64,000 nt of DNA, taken from the NCBI GenBank assembly GCA_035578155.1, contig JAPWDM010000012.1:15411619-15475618 (forward strand), written 5' to 3'. A program made the position numbers and the translations under genes. This DNA comes from Brachynemurus nebulosus. Taxonomy: Eukaryota; Arthropoda; Insecta; Neuroptera; Myrmeleontidae. The notes under the pieces were generated by a model. That model was not told where the DNA came from. It ran no database searches and worked only from the letters and a program-made list of their open reading frames with translations. Below, in pieces: positions 45,593-55,408 of this stretch (the first letter of the stretch is position 1; each line of letters starts with the position of its first letter).

Positions 45593-46237
45593 GTTTGGTA
45601 ATTTTTCAAACACTATGTCAATTTTAATTAACATAATGAATTGGCCATTTGCCAAAGTACATCGAGTGTTCTAGAAGGAATGTTTTAAATCTCGCTCAAT
45701 ATTTTTTATGAGAATAGGGTACAACTAGCCATTATAAAACAAATACACACTATTTCAACTGTGAAACTTGTACCCTTTAATTTTTACAAACTTCCGAATA
45801 CTAACTTTTTCCAAATTTTGGAATTTCGCGCCCTTGTATCTCCGATGGGGCTGGTGATAAAAATTTGAAATTTGCACAACTTGTAGTGCTTTCGGAGTAG
45901 ATTTATTAAAATAAAAAATCAGCTTGTACCTATATTGATCCTTTACAAAATCCTCAATTTTTATCATTGCCGTAACGGGAAAAATTAAAGTTTTATAAAG
46001 GACTTATATACTTATGAGTTTTTTTGACAATTTATGCCAAACGTTGGAGAGGGGGGCGCCATTTTCAAGTTTCTGCCGCGCTTCTAAAAAATCGTGGATC
46101 CGGAGTTGATGTACATCAATAAAAAGTTTTTTGAAAATAGAGTGTCTTGTCAATTTAAAGTTTTTCTCTATCTATTGTAGTTTTCGAGTAATCAAGTAAA
46201 ATTGAATTCTTTTCTTAATTTTGAGGAATGATTGCAT

Positions 46238-47037
46238 TAAGGGTGTGAGAATAGTGCTCGAATCGAATCGAATCGAATAGTGCTATTCGATTCGATTTCG
46301 AATCGAATAATTCGACTTTTCGAATAATTCGAAAAATCGAATTATTCGAAGAAAAATCGAATTATTCGAAAGAAAACGAATTATTCGTTTCATTTTTTCG
46401 GATAGCTCCAATCTTTTTTTATTTCTAAGACTCAAACATACTAAGAACTTTAATAATATAATTTATATAATATATTAATATAGTTTCATTTACAGAGCAA
46501 ATTCATCCAAAAAATAATTTTTTTTAACTTCCCACTGGAAAGTTATTGCAGTGGATTCTTTTGTCGCATTTTTTTTTATGTTTTAATTTTTAACGAATAG
46601 TCGAATCGAAAATTCAGCTATTACACCCACTGTCATGGGGTGACAAGTTTTTGTAACAATAAACTTTTATTATTAATGATTGATTTATCCTGTTCTTTAG
46701 ACATAATGTAACTTTCCATTTATGAAATTATTGTAATGTCATCGATTTTTTTTTTTTTTATTTAAATTAAATGTTTAAAAATCTCTAAGAATCAAAAGAG
46801 AAAACAAAAATTCGAGCTATTCGAATTATTCGTCTTCTTTCGAATAATTCGATTTTTCGAATTATTCGTCTTCTTTCGAATAATTCGATTTTTCGAATTA
46901 TTCGTTCTCTTTCGAATAATTCGAATATTTTTCGAATTATTCGAAAAATCGAATTATTCGATTTGAAATTCGAATCGAATATTACTATTCGATTCGGTGC
47001 GAATTATTCGACATTTCGAATAATTCGCACACCCCTA
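46238..47037. mobile_element. hAT-type element with TTCGAATAATTCG repeats, right arm copy
   Basis: Reverse-complement copy of 42508-43308, with the same duplication in reverse (gattgcat at 46230-46237 and 47038-47045). Essentially identical to the left copy, as expected for palindrome arms. Confidence 0.85.
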
Positions 47038-47104
47038 GATTGCATCCTTTAACTGGCTTCTGCTTGTACTACACATAAATCAAATTTCATCAAAATCGGT
47101 AATT

Positions 47105-47205
47105 GATTGATATTACTGGACTTCTTACAAGTTTTACAAGATTGATATTACTGGACTTCTTACAAGTCTTACAAGATTGATATTACTGGACTTCTTACTG
47201 GAATT
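47105..47205. repeat. 35-bp tandem repeat at palindrome edge
   Basis: The unit beginning GATTGATATTACTGGACTTC recurs at 47105, 47140 and 47175, the last one incomplete. The first unit includes the last 19 bp of the right arm, so the arm edge itself was amplified. The left arm has no such array. Confidence 0.8.
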
Positions 47206-47210
47206 TCTTA

Positions 47211-47734
47211 CAAGTTTTGTACAAAACAATTCTTCCTACGACCAACCGTTACGCCGCTAGAGTGCGCTAAAAAACGGACAGAATTCTTAAAATAAAAAAA
47301 TAAAAAAAGACGTAAATTGAGACATAAGACTTTATCACTGATAATATGTAATCTTAGGTGAACATCGTAATAGGGTGGTTTACATGTATCTTTGCTGAAA
47401 AAAAAATACCCCTTATAGAAAATATAAATACATCCTGTTACTGTGGAATTCATTCATTGGCTGGACGACTCTTCGCGTGATTTCATAAGTGCTCCTTCAG
47501 AACCATAAAAAAAAATTTGGGGGACAGGTCTACCCACACTGTCAACTTCCCATTTGATGCCCTTAAAGACTATTGCAAATGAATAATTTTTTTTAATTCA
47601 GGGGACTCCTCCTCTGGACCCCCGATAGAGGCTTTGCCCCTTGCACCACACCGGAGGCTTCGCCTTCTGTACCTAAGGGTGGGGGCTCCACCATTATCTA
47701 ACATCATTTGTTCTCAAGATACGCCAAACAAAAA
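47211..47734. other. No recognisable gene
   Basis: A GC-richer part at 47500-47700 contains two related phrases, GAGGCTTTGCCCCTTG and GAGGCTTCGCCTTCTG. No terminal repeats or frames can be supported. Confidence 0.4.
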
Positions 47735-47760
47735 TACTTTTTTAAGCATCAGAGAAATGT

Positions 47761-48069
47761 TTAAAAACAATTCTTTAACTCTGAATAGATTTTTTGTAGC
47801 CCGGAATTATTTTCGCCATTATCTGGAATAGTATTAGGTCGTGTAATATGAAATGTCGTTTTCCGACCACTTGGCCGATCATATAATTCAGACAAATATT
47901 GAGCTTTTTTAAACATTAGAGAAATGTTTGAAAGCAATTCTTTAATTTGAAATATAGGTAAATCTTGTAGCCCGGAATTGTTTCCGTCATTATCATCCGT
48001 CATATAAATATTATTGGGTCCTGTAATATGAAATGTCGTTTTTCGACCACTTAGTCGAGGAATTAACAT
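47761..48069 (-). CDS. Unrecognised frame with a duplicated segment of about 60 residues
   Basis: The 102-codon frame starts at ATG 48069 and stops near 47761. SGRKTTFHIT appears at residues 7-16 and again at 67-76, followed by GPNNIYMTDDN... in the first copy and RPNTIPDN... in the second; both go on with NNSGLQ. In the second copy a small frame change ends the frame, but the next nucleotides still encode LNISLMLKK, matching LSNISLMFKK of copy one. So a unit of 165-180 bp has been duplicated and both copies remain largely readable. I recognise no family. It may be a fragment of a real repetitive protein or of an unknown element. Confidence 0.35.
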   Translation of the reverse strand: MLIPRLSGRKTTFHITGPNNIYMTDDNDGNNSGLQDLPIFQIKELLSNISLMFKKAQYLSELYDRPSGRKTTFHITRPNTIPDNGENNSGLQKIYSELKNCF

Positions 48070-48364
48070 TAGATCATATCATAGACAAATGAGACCAATA
48101 TGGCTAAGGCCCTACTTTTTGAAAGATCTGGTCAAACTGTCTATTTTGAATATTTGAATCAAAATTTGAGATTTGTTTTATTTATTCACATTATTTAGTT
48201 TGGTTTTATTTATTGTTTTATACTTTTTGTGTGCTCTATATCTTGCGGGGGACGAGAAGAGGTTCGGTAAGAAGAAAATATCTAAGGTCACAAAGTGGGA
48301 TAATCGATCCCCGGTTATATATAAGCTCTCTTAAGTGGTATGTGATTACCTAAAATGGCTTATA

Positions 48365-49028
48365 CGAGGGCTGTTCAAAAAATATCGGACCTTCTGTTCT
48401 TCCGCTTAAACGAATGAAGCGCTGGCGGCCAAGTTTAGTAGGGATGTGGAGGGGACTGTCATGCGCGCGCATGCACTGTTTCGTGTCATAACAAAGCTTC
48501 AGACGCCGGCAGTCAGCCTAGTAGTGTAGACCTCTCTGTTGTGCTCGGCGGTGTTTATCAAGTTATAAAATCCAAACCATCACAAAAGAATACTATCTTG
48601 AGGTTCTTCGTCGCCTACGTGAAGCTGTGCGGCACAAACGACCGAATCTGTGGGCAACAAAAACTTGGCAGCTCACCTGACAATTTGTGACAATGCACCT
48701 GCCCACTCTGCACATCTAATTCAAAGTTTTCTCGCTAAAAACAACGCTCCTCTGGTTTGCCAAGCTTCGTACTCCCCCGACGTGACTCCCTGCGACTTCT
48801 GGCTATTTCCTAAGCTGACTAAGAAGACATTAAACAGAATACGACGGCCGAGCTTAACAGCATTCCAAAAAATGCCTTCCAGAAATGCTTTGAACAGTGG
48901 CAGAAGCGCTGGGAGAAGTGTATGCATCACTAAGGAGACTACTTTGAAGGGGATTAGAGCTTTATAGCTCTAGTTTAATAAATGTACTTTTGATTAACAA
49001 AAGTCCGATACTTTTTGAACAGCTCTCG
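48365..49028 (+). mobile_element. Internally deleted mariner element, 664 bp
   Basis: The ends are CGAGGGCTGTTCAAAAAATA and, read inward from the right, CGAGAGCTGTTCAAAAAGTA. TA flanks both (48363-48364 and 49029-49030). A full mariner is about 1.3 kb, so half is gone. The remaining coding parts are described separately. The clear duplication and ends suggest it is not very old. Confidence 0.92.
48585..48957 (+). pseudogene. Mariner transposase fragment
   Basis: The first piece reads KEYYLEVLRRLREAVRHKRP and NLWATKTWQL, then a stop. The second piece reads ICDNAPAHSAHLIQSFLAKN, and SYSPDVTPCDFWLFP about 34 residues after the first Asp. These are the second and third catalytic aspartates of the mariner D,D34D triad with its CDFWLFP signature. 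The C-terminal part (NAFQKCFEQWQKRWEKCMHH, stop, GDYFEGD) lies in another frame. The N-terminal DNA-binding region and first aspartate are deleted, and several frameshifts and stops are present, so no active enzyme can be made. Confidence 0.9.
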
Positions 49029-49116
49029 TAAATGTTGCTAAAAGCTACATTTTATTCAGTTTAAAATTATGCAATAAAAAATGTCCAGCTTCAAAGAAAA
49101 AAAAAATGATATACCA

Positions 49117-49568
49117 TGTGAGTTTTTTGAGAGTTGCCATTTCTATTACAACCAAATTTTTATGATAGAAATGGTACTGAAAAAGGTTCTTTTCATGGAT
49201 GTAATGGAATTGTAACCAAGAGAAACACTATCCGGTTGAAGTAGCCTCAAATACATATGCATATTCTTACCGCCTAACTGATAAATTAAAAAAAAAATTT
49301 AAAAATTTAACTTTGGTAAAAAAAATTTTTTTGCTCATTTATGTTGTTAATTAATGCATTAGATCAGTTTTATCGAAAAATTAAAATATAGTCCCATTTA
49401 AAAATCTATAAGTTTGTATCATAGCTCGAAAACCATAAGAGCTATAAAGCTCCTGACTATAGCAACCGATTGCCCCCGTCGATATCTACAGCTCTTAATT
49501 GAACAATTTTTCGATTAAATCAAGGGTTTGGCTATAATAAAAATGGCAACTCTCGAAAAACTCACACA
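49117..49568. mobile_element. TGTGAG-ended MITE, copy 3
   Basis: Complete copy of the family at 25949-26397, same orientation. It begins about 90 bp after the mariner element. Confidence 0.8.
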
Positions 49569-49569
49569 G

Positions 49570-50550
49570 TATATAAGTTACATGTATGCAATATAGAAAA
49601 ATTCGGGCCTACCCAAAATAAAAATCCTAAAATCGCCCCTGAAGATGGGCCTGAAATTTATAAACATTTTATTGTATTTAAAGCAGGCTTGCCGCATCAC
49701 GCTTGTTATCAATTAACATATAAATCAAAACAATACATTCTGTACAACAGGAATGAAACGTTTCGAAAAATCAACAAACCTTTATTATTACAAATTATTC
49801 CTCTTGTTTAACATCCGTATTTCCACATAATGCGCAACCATCATAAACAAAACAAATTCAAAACAATTAAATACAACATTTATAGCTCTTATATCGACAC
49901 TCAATGAAAATAAACAAAGCTCCGTCTACTTGAAGCAACAAGAAGAGACAACGGAACAAGCCGTACCGTTAGATCCGACGAAAGGTTATACTTATACGAA
50001 AATCAGGTACAAGAATTAATTTAAAAGATTTTGTTGATAGAATTACAAATTTTATACAACAACTCGTGGGTGAATATTATGAACTGATTGGTATACATAT
50101 ATGGCAATTGGTTGAACAACCGATACCTACCGGGCGCCTCCCACTATACCGGTTGTGCGACAACCGGTTGGGAATGGGGGATTGTGTGTATGTAGTTGGG
50201 TGCAACCGTGTATTTTTATATATACATACGTATATATACGTAGACATCGTTATGAATATATTTAATATGTAAATTTTGTGAAACACTGGCGAGGATGATT
50301 GCTTCTCAATATCGCTATTCTCACGGTTGTTATAAATATCTCGGAACAAGTGTTGTTTATACAAAGTATACAATATAGAAGTGTGCTTAATTTTTGATAC
50401 CATCAGATAGATAGATAGAAAAAAGAGAGTTTTATGAAAATACTTTTTTGTAACAAAAAAAGAAAAAGGAGACGGCTCGTTTTCAATTTCCATAAATATA
50501 TCAATTTACACACTGAACTGTTTGTTCCACACTATCGGTTGAGAACGTTG
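49570..50550. other. No recognisable gene
   Basis: AT-rich. The 138-codon minus-strand frame at 50077-50493 is Tyr/Ile/His-rich with no recognisable motif and overlaps another frame. A GATA-type microrepeat lies near 50405. Confidence 0.4.
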
Positions 50551-50559
50551 TAATATATG

Positions 50560-51565
50560 CACGGCATACACATATTATATTATGGATACCAAGGCAATCT
50601 ATTTAATTTTTTGATAGATGAATGTGACGTCATCCGGACCGATCTACTGAATGAGAAATATGAATGTATACACAAAAACTACCAAAAAAAAGAATCAAAA
50701 ATGTTGATTTATTTGATTTTATTTTATTTGTGCATTAGAATTTATTAATTAACCTTAAATTTAATGTTAAATAAAAACACCCATCCGATATTTGTATAAC
50801 TTATTGCATTTATTAATAATGTTTACAAAGTAGTTTTGTTCAATTTTCTTTTTTAATGTTTATGTTTGGAAATATTCTGATTTAGTATTTTAATACGATT
50901 GTACAAACGTATTTTGAAGTACAAATTTTTTATCTTCAGTGGTAAATCAGTAATTATGTTATGATTATGAATTATCAAGAAGATAATTTATAAAATATTT
51001 ATCAGTCTGTATATGATTTTTATTTATTAATACAAAAATGCAATTTGTAAGTAAAGTGTAAACTAAGAATATTTACTCTGTTTGCACACCAATGTCCTTA
51101 CATGTAACTTCATCGTTTTTAGTATTATGTTGCGCTTTCGTTTCCTTTGCTTCATATTTGTAATTATTACTTTTTTTTAAATTTAATATTAAAAACGCAT
51201 AATTTTAAAAGCAAACCGTTCACTAATTTCCGACAGTTGTCTCTTATGTTCTCTTTTCCGTTTTCTATTTTCTCTTTCAGTAACTGCATTAAGGTTGAGA
51301 AGATTTTTAGAAGGTAAAAAACCTTTAGTTAAATGTCGTTTATTCTCTTGGAGTATTTCATAATTTGCTTTTAAACTAGTGTAGTCTGATTCTTCAAATT
51401 GACCAGAGCCAATTTTTGTTGTTGTTAAATTAAAAACGACGTTTTCCTCACATGCTTTTACCCATTTTGTACAAATAATCCCATCAGACTGAAACGCAAA
51501 ATATTTAATTTTTTTATAATTTTCAGATTTTTTCATTGCCTTCTATAATATATGTGTATGCCGTG
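50560..51565 (-). mobile_element. P-like element with a THAP-type frame, 1006 bp
   Basis: The ends are CACGGCATACACATAT, exact inverted repeats of 16 bp, starting CA and ending TG. They are flanked by 8-bp duplications differing by one base, aatatatg (50552-50559) and agtatatg (51566-51573). Inside, 29 bp from the right end, a minus-strand frame encodes a THAP-like segment (51189-51536). In P elements the THAP DNA-binding domain is encoded next to the 5' end and the duplication is 8 bp, so the arrangement fits a deleted P-like element lying in minus orientation. hAT is the alternative for an 8-bp duplication. Confidence 0.68.
51189..51536 (-). pseudogene. THAP-like DNA-binding frame without zinc ligands
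   Basis: An intact 115-codon frame from ATG 51536 to the stop near 51189. Residues 10-80 follow the THAP plan: a Phe-rich first strand (KYFAF), W near residue 25 (TKWVKACEEN), FEESDY near residue 50, and a closing LPSKNLL like the AVP-x-F box. The tail is Lys/Arg-rich (ENRKRKREHKR). All four expected C2CH zinc ligands are absent: the first Cys pair region reads KSENYKK and the C-x-x-H position reads GSGQ. The frame is still open over its whole length. It is either a decayed transposase exon or a divergent domain that no longer binds zinc. Confidence 0.55.
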
Positions 51566-51573
51566 AGTATATG

Positions 51574-52222
51574 TATATATTATTAGGTAGAAGGAACGCA
51601 ATCATTCAAATAGATAGAATACATTTTGTCTAATTTTTGTCTCTACACGAATACACTATTCAGTTATTGTGCAGACATCGTGCTGTGAAGGTCTATAATA
51701 ATAAAGTATGTTTTTTAGTGTTAAATTACACTGGTCGGCATCAAAATAAGAGCAAAGAAATGTATATATGTGAATTAAATACATATGAACATAGTAAATC
51801 CAAATACGTAGTCAGAATTCATTCAGCACGTCCAATTTTGATGTAATAAACATTTTTCGATTTCACTAGAGTTCGTTATATTTAGGAGCAGGCAGCGGTA
51901 ATGTTCAACGTTGGTACACAAATTTTGTTGTTATCTGTATTCATCTCTGTGGTAGATAGAGCGGACAGAGATAGCAAGCTATTGTTTACTACTAACCAAG
52001 GGGCCAAACTACTTAGTTAGCATTCCGGCTGTAGCCAATATTTTACGTCATTTTACTTGGCCCCCCACTCTCTATGGTAATATACATATTTAGAGTTTGT
52101 GTTGGTGTGTGTAGTAAGTGGATGTTAATAAATAATTATTTATAGACATTTAAAAAGAAAAGGAAAAAAATTAAAGAGTTAGTACAAGAACTCCTTTCAT
52201 TGTATCAACAACTCGGATGTAA
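51574..52222. other. No recognisable gene
   Basis: AT-rich; the 69-codon frame at 51637-51846 has no recognisable motif. Confidence 0.4.
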
Positions 52223-52225
52223 CAT

Positions 52226-52488
52226 CGCGCGTTTTCTGTCTCAACCTCGTATCTGAAAGATCCCAATTTTTGGACACACAAACAAAACGTATTTAAATCT
52301 GTATCTTCATCACTATGAACTTAAGATTTATGCTAATTACAGCCATTGATGTTGGCTACCTATATATATAAATATACATATAGATAAGTATATGTATAAA
52401 TACAGTATTTAATATGATTTTTGTGTGTCCAAAAACATGTAGTTTTTGATATACGAGGTTGAGACAGAAAACGCGCGACATATCATTA
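52226..52488. mobile_element. Palindromic MITE, about 263 bp
   Basis: The left arm TCGCGCGTTTTCTGTCTCAA and right arm read inward TCGCGCGTTTTCTGTCTCAA are identical for at least 28 bp. Both continue to 'ttttggacacacaa' after a divergent patch. No clear duplication. The short frames at 52356-52712 are shadows of it. Confidence 0.72.
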
Positions 52489-52604
52489 AAAATACACTTC
52501 TTGCAATCGCATTTAGATTTTTTCCAGAAAATTTTAGTGCCGTGTCCGATGAGCATGGTGAAAGATTTCACCAAGAAATTGCGCACATGGAAAAAATGTA
52601 TAAC

Positions 52605-53186
52605 CAGTGGCGCAGCGTGCCTTGGAGGGGCCCTGTATCAAAATTAGTTGGGGGGGGGGGGCAAATGAAGGGTAAAGATTTCTCACAAAAGAAACACAAA
52701 TGCTTGCATTAAATTAAAATAAATATTTATTGATTATAAGTTATCGCTTCCTCCTAGAAATTGAGCCTAGCCAAACAATTCAAGTTAAATATACACTTTT
52801 CTTGCCTTTTTTCCGGCAAATTGATGTATTAAATTATCTATAGCTGAAGACGGTTTCGGTTTTTCTAAAATTTCTGCTTCTATAGACAATAGTGACAAGT
52901 CTGATAGCCGTTCCTGCCCCATCGAAGACTCATTTTTGAAGTTACCCATGTTGCCAACTTTTGGGCGCACGCTTAACCCGGGAAAAAAGGGGTTGCTTTT
53001 TGACTTTTGTCATTTCTGAAGTGAAAACTCTATTAGAGGCACCTATGACAGTTTTTTGATATATCTTTTTCCCGGGAAGCTCGAGATTAAGTGACATTGT
53101 GGATAACATTTTACTAATTTTTGCTTACACACGTTAGGGGCCTCTGTACCCCGGGGGCCCCGTATCATTGATACAGCTGATACGGC
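52605..53186 (-). mobile_element. Deleted hAT element carrying a transposase tail, 582 bp
   Basis: The left end is CAGTGGCGCAGCGTG, a typical hAT start. The flanks are 8-bp near-duplicates, tgtataac (52597-52604) and ggtataac (53187-53194). The right end (GATACGGC) matches the left only loosely, so the TIR has decayed. Inner sequences near both ends share 'ggggcccc(t/g)gtatca'. The minus-strand transposase C-terminus (52785-52970) fixes the orientation. Confidence 0.7.
52785..52970 (-). pseudogene. hAT transposase C-terminal domain
   Basis: The minus-strand frame reads GQERLSDLSLLSIEAEILEK, then a short acidic/basic helix ending HQFAGKKARKVYI and a stop. The RLS-x-L-S-x-x-SIE-x-E helix is the hallmark of the hAT C-terminal dimerisation domain, and the closing F-A-x-KKARKV is how one group of these transposases ends. 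About 60 residues remain of an enzyme of roughly 600. No RNase H-like catalytic part is present. The stop lies 180 bp from the element's end, as expected for a 3' untranslated region. Confidence 0.8.
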
Positions 53187-53194
53187 GGTATAAC

Positions 53195-54170
53195 GGTAAA
53201 TGGACCCCAGCAATGCTAGTTGACTTTTGTTGGGAAATCAATCGAGAAACCCGACATAAAAGTTATAAAAGGAAGCGATCTACCAAATAATTGTTAATTT
53301 TTTATCTTATATTAGTTTTTTATTATTTTTTATTATACGAATATAATTTTAATTTGGATCGTAAAAGTAAATATCTGTGTAAGACTTTTTTTTAAAATAA
53401 ACACGTATGTAACATATCAATTTCGGTATTTTATTTCAATGGAAATATCTCGAAAACTAGACGTGATCGAATAAATCTGTAAACAAATTTGGATTCAGCA
53501 AACCAAAGCTGATAGAAATCACATAGCAAGCTTTTTGCTCCCGGATTTTCGTTTTCTTTTTCCGACCAGTGTTATTATTAATTTTGTTGAAAATGGTGCG
53601 ATGTTCCCCATAATAACGTGTAAAAACTATAGTGGAAATGTTTCTAAGACGGATGATGATATTTCGTATTACTTGTAAGTAAAATTATTTCTGTTATAAA
53701 TGTCATGACATTTTAGTACGCCATATTGCATTTGTAAATATTTTTGTCGTTGGGTGATGTTAAGTGAGAAAAAAAGTAAGCCCGTCTTTAACCGACATGT
53801 TTAATTATATTGAATATTCGAAAAATTATTTTTATTATAATTAATCAATTTTTTTTAATTTGAAGTATCTGTATAAAACATTCATTGATAATATAAATTT
53901 ATTAATGCTTTAAATAACTTTTTTTGTAATAATTTTTTTATATCAAAATTAGATACAGTACTTGTAATTTTCAATCCTACCCTGTGTAATTTAAGTGGTT
54001 TGTTCGCACAACGCATGACCGAATTTACCACCAGTTACTTGAATTTGGCTACACTTGTCACAATAGTAAGGTAATACGTGCATTCCTTCCAGTATATCTA
54101 TGTATATATTAAATTTGTAGTTCTGAGGTTGTATCATAGTACCGAAATTCCTGAAAAATTTCGGTCGACT
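53195..54170. other. No recognisable gene
   Basis: AT-rich sequence. The 71-codon frame at 53991-54206 is unrecognised. Confidence 0.45.
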
Positions 54171-54420
54171 GTCTGCCCATCTATGTATCCAAAGATCCCC
54201 TGCCAAGTGGCATAACTTTAGAACTATTCGATCGTTTTTGATGAATTTTTTTATTTTAGAAATTGTGCGGTTTGATGCCTATAGATAATCCCCTACAAAT
54301 TTCATCGCAATCGGATTGATGGTAGCCATGGTCGATATCTTACTTACTACTAATGCCATTTTGTTCAAATTTTTGAAAGTCGTTGAAAATTAAGCCATAT
54401 ATGGCTCCATATAAGTTTCA
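54170..54420. repeat. Dispersed repeat related to 30978-31285
   Basis: Carries 'ccaagtggcataac', 'gaactattcgatcgttttt' and 'aatcccctacaaatttcat', matching one unit of the duplicated repeat at 30978-31285. Confidence 0.6.
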
Positions 54421-54509
54421 ATGTGGGGTAATGATAGTTACTGTAGGTACATGCGCAAATGAAAAATGCGTTATCGCTGGAAGCATGAAATAGACTCCTT
54501 GCTACTATA

Positions 54510-55352
54510 CACGGAGAGAAAATTCATAGAAAAATTACTGTGCTCAGCACTACAATCGACGTGTAAGAGGCGAACATATTCAATTTTGTACGGTAAAAAT
54601 ATAAAAATTATAATTATTCATAGAAAATTTAAAGGATAGAATATTCTTTGTGTAATATTAGCTCCGTAAAATTTGTAAAACAGCACAGTAAAAAGTTCCA
54701 TTGCCGACAAAAAAATATTTTTTAATTGTTTTTCTTACAAAAATTACCATGCCATCTTAAATTATTCAAATGCTATCTGCTAATAGTAGAAAGAAAGAAA
54801 GAGAAAGAAAGTATCAACGCTGTTGAAATGTACGCCACTCATACATGCAAGTCATATAGCCAGGCTGGTGAGTGGTGTGACGATCAACACGACCAACTTG
54901 GTCGCACCAAGCACCTTGATTCATTGGACTGTCTTACAAGCAGCAAGCAGTATTCATTACACTGTCTTATAGGACGGACTGTCACCGTTTAATTCATCAT
55001 TAAGTTACTTCACTATCTTCAGTATTAGAATATATTGTTGCAGTATTAGAATATATTGTTTACAGGTTTGAATACGTATATTGTTCCTCAGTGCGTACAG
55101 CCCAACCAACATAAGGTTGCGGGTCAGATGCGCAAATGAAAGAGTACGACAACAAGAATTAAACTATAACATATATGCATAAGAGTGTGATAGAAGTTGT
55201 GTTAGCACATTAAATTTTACCATGCTAGTAAAATATTTTTACCATGATCGTAAAATATTTTTTACTGTAGTCGATCGCGCACGCATTATAAGAGAGCATG
55301 GTAATTTTTCTGAAATTTTATCTACAAAAATTATATGATTTTTCTCTCCGTG
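54510..55352 (+). mobile_element. CACGGAGAGAAAA MITE, copy 3
   Basis: The left end CACGGAGAGAAAATTC and right end read inward CACGGAGAGAAAAATC are flanked by TA on both sides (54508-54509, 55353-55354). Same length class and interior as 36152-36984. No coding capacity; the 88-codon frame at 54726-54992 is incidental. Confidence 0.82.
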
Positions 55353-55408
55353 TATGATAACAGAAAAATTTTAATTTTTTACAATTATTTGACTGTTCGA
55401 AATGTTAA

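Larger units (their letters stand above)
44006..45670. repeat. Tandem and inverted array of 348-bp SINE units
   Basis: Three direct units (44006-44353, 44354-44701, 44702-45049) look identical, followed by a partial fourth unit to about 45151. Two inverted partial units then follow (45151-45447 and 45448-45670). Each unit is a SINE of the 37363 family: tRNA head on one side and a tail with 'ttatccgtatttaaacatac' and 'gaaacattattagtgtatgg'. The 68-codon frames repeated in each unit are shadows of the tRNA region. Identity between units implies recent unequal exchange or rolling amplification. Confidence 0.88.
42422..47123. repeat. 4.7 kb palindrome with 1.45 kb arms
   Basis: The left arm 42422-43875 is repeated as reverse complement at 45671-47123. 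The arms start AAGTCCAGTAATATCAATC (outer) and meet the spacer at 'cattccttctag'. Each arm holds the same hAT element with its 8-bp duplication plus about 560 bp of flanking repeat. Every stretch I compared outside 43556-43715 read as identical. The central 1.8 kb is a SINE array that also turns around. The palindrome must postdate the hAT insertion because both arms carry it at the same site. A long-read hairpin artefact must be excluded, but the divergent island argues against one. Confidence 0.9.

Noticed and set aside
44128..45655. Five near-identical 62-88 codon open frames
   Set aside because: They read across the tRNA-like head of the SINE units and repeat only because the units repeat. 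No protein gene.
42422..47123. Sequencing or assembly hairpin as sole explanation of the palindrome
   Set aside because: Not excluded, but the divergent island at 43556-43715 and the asymmetric spacer make a simple read-back artefact unlikely.
47500..47700. Bacterial or viral insertion suggested by GC-rich GGCTTCGCC words
   Set aside because: Too short, no coding frame, and similar words occur in Helitron ends elsewhere in insects.
50077..50493. 138-codon minus-strand frame
   Set aside because: AT-driven composition, no motif, overlapping plus-strand frame, no promoter or splice context.
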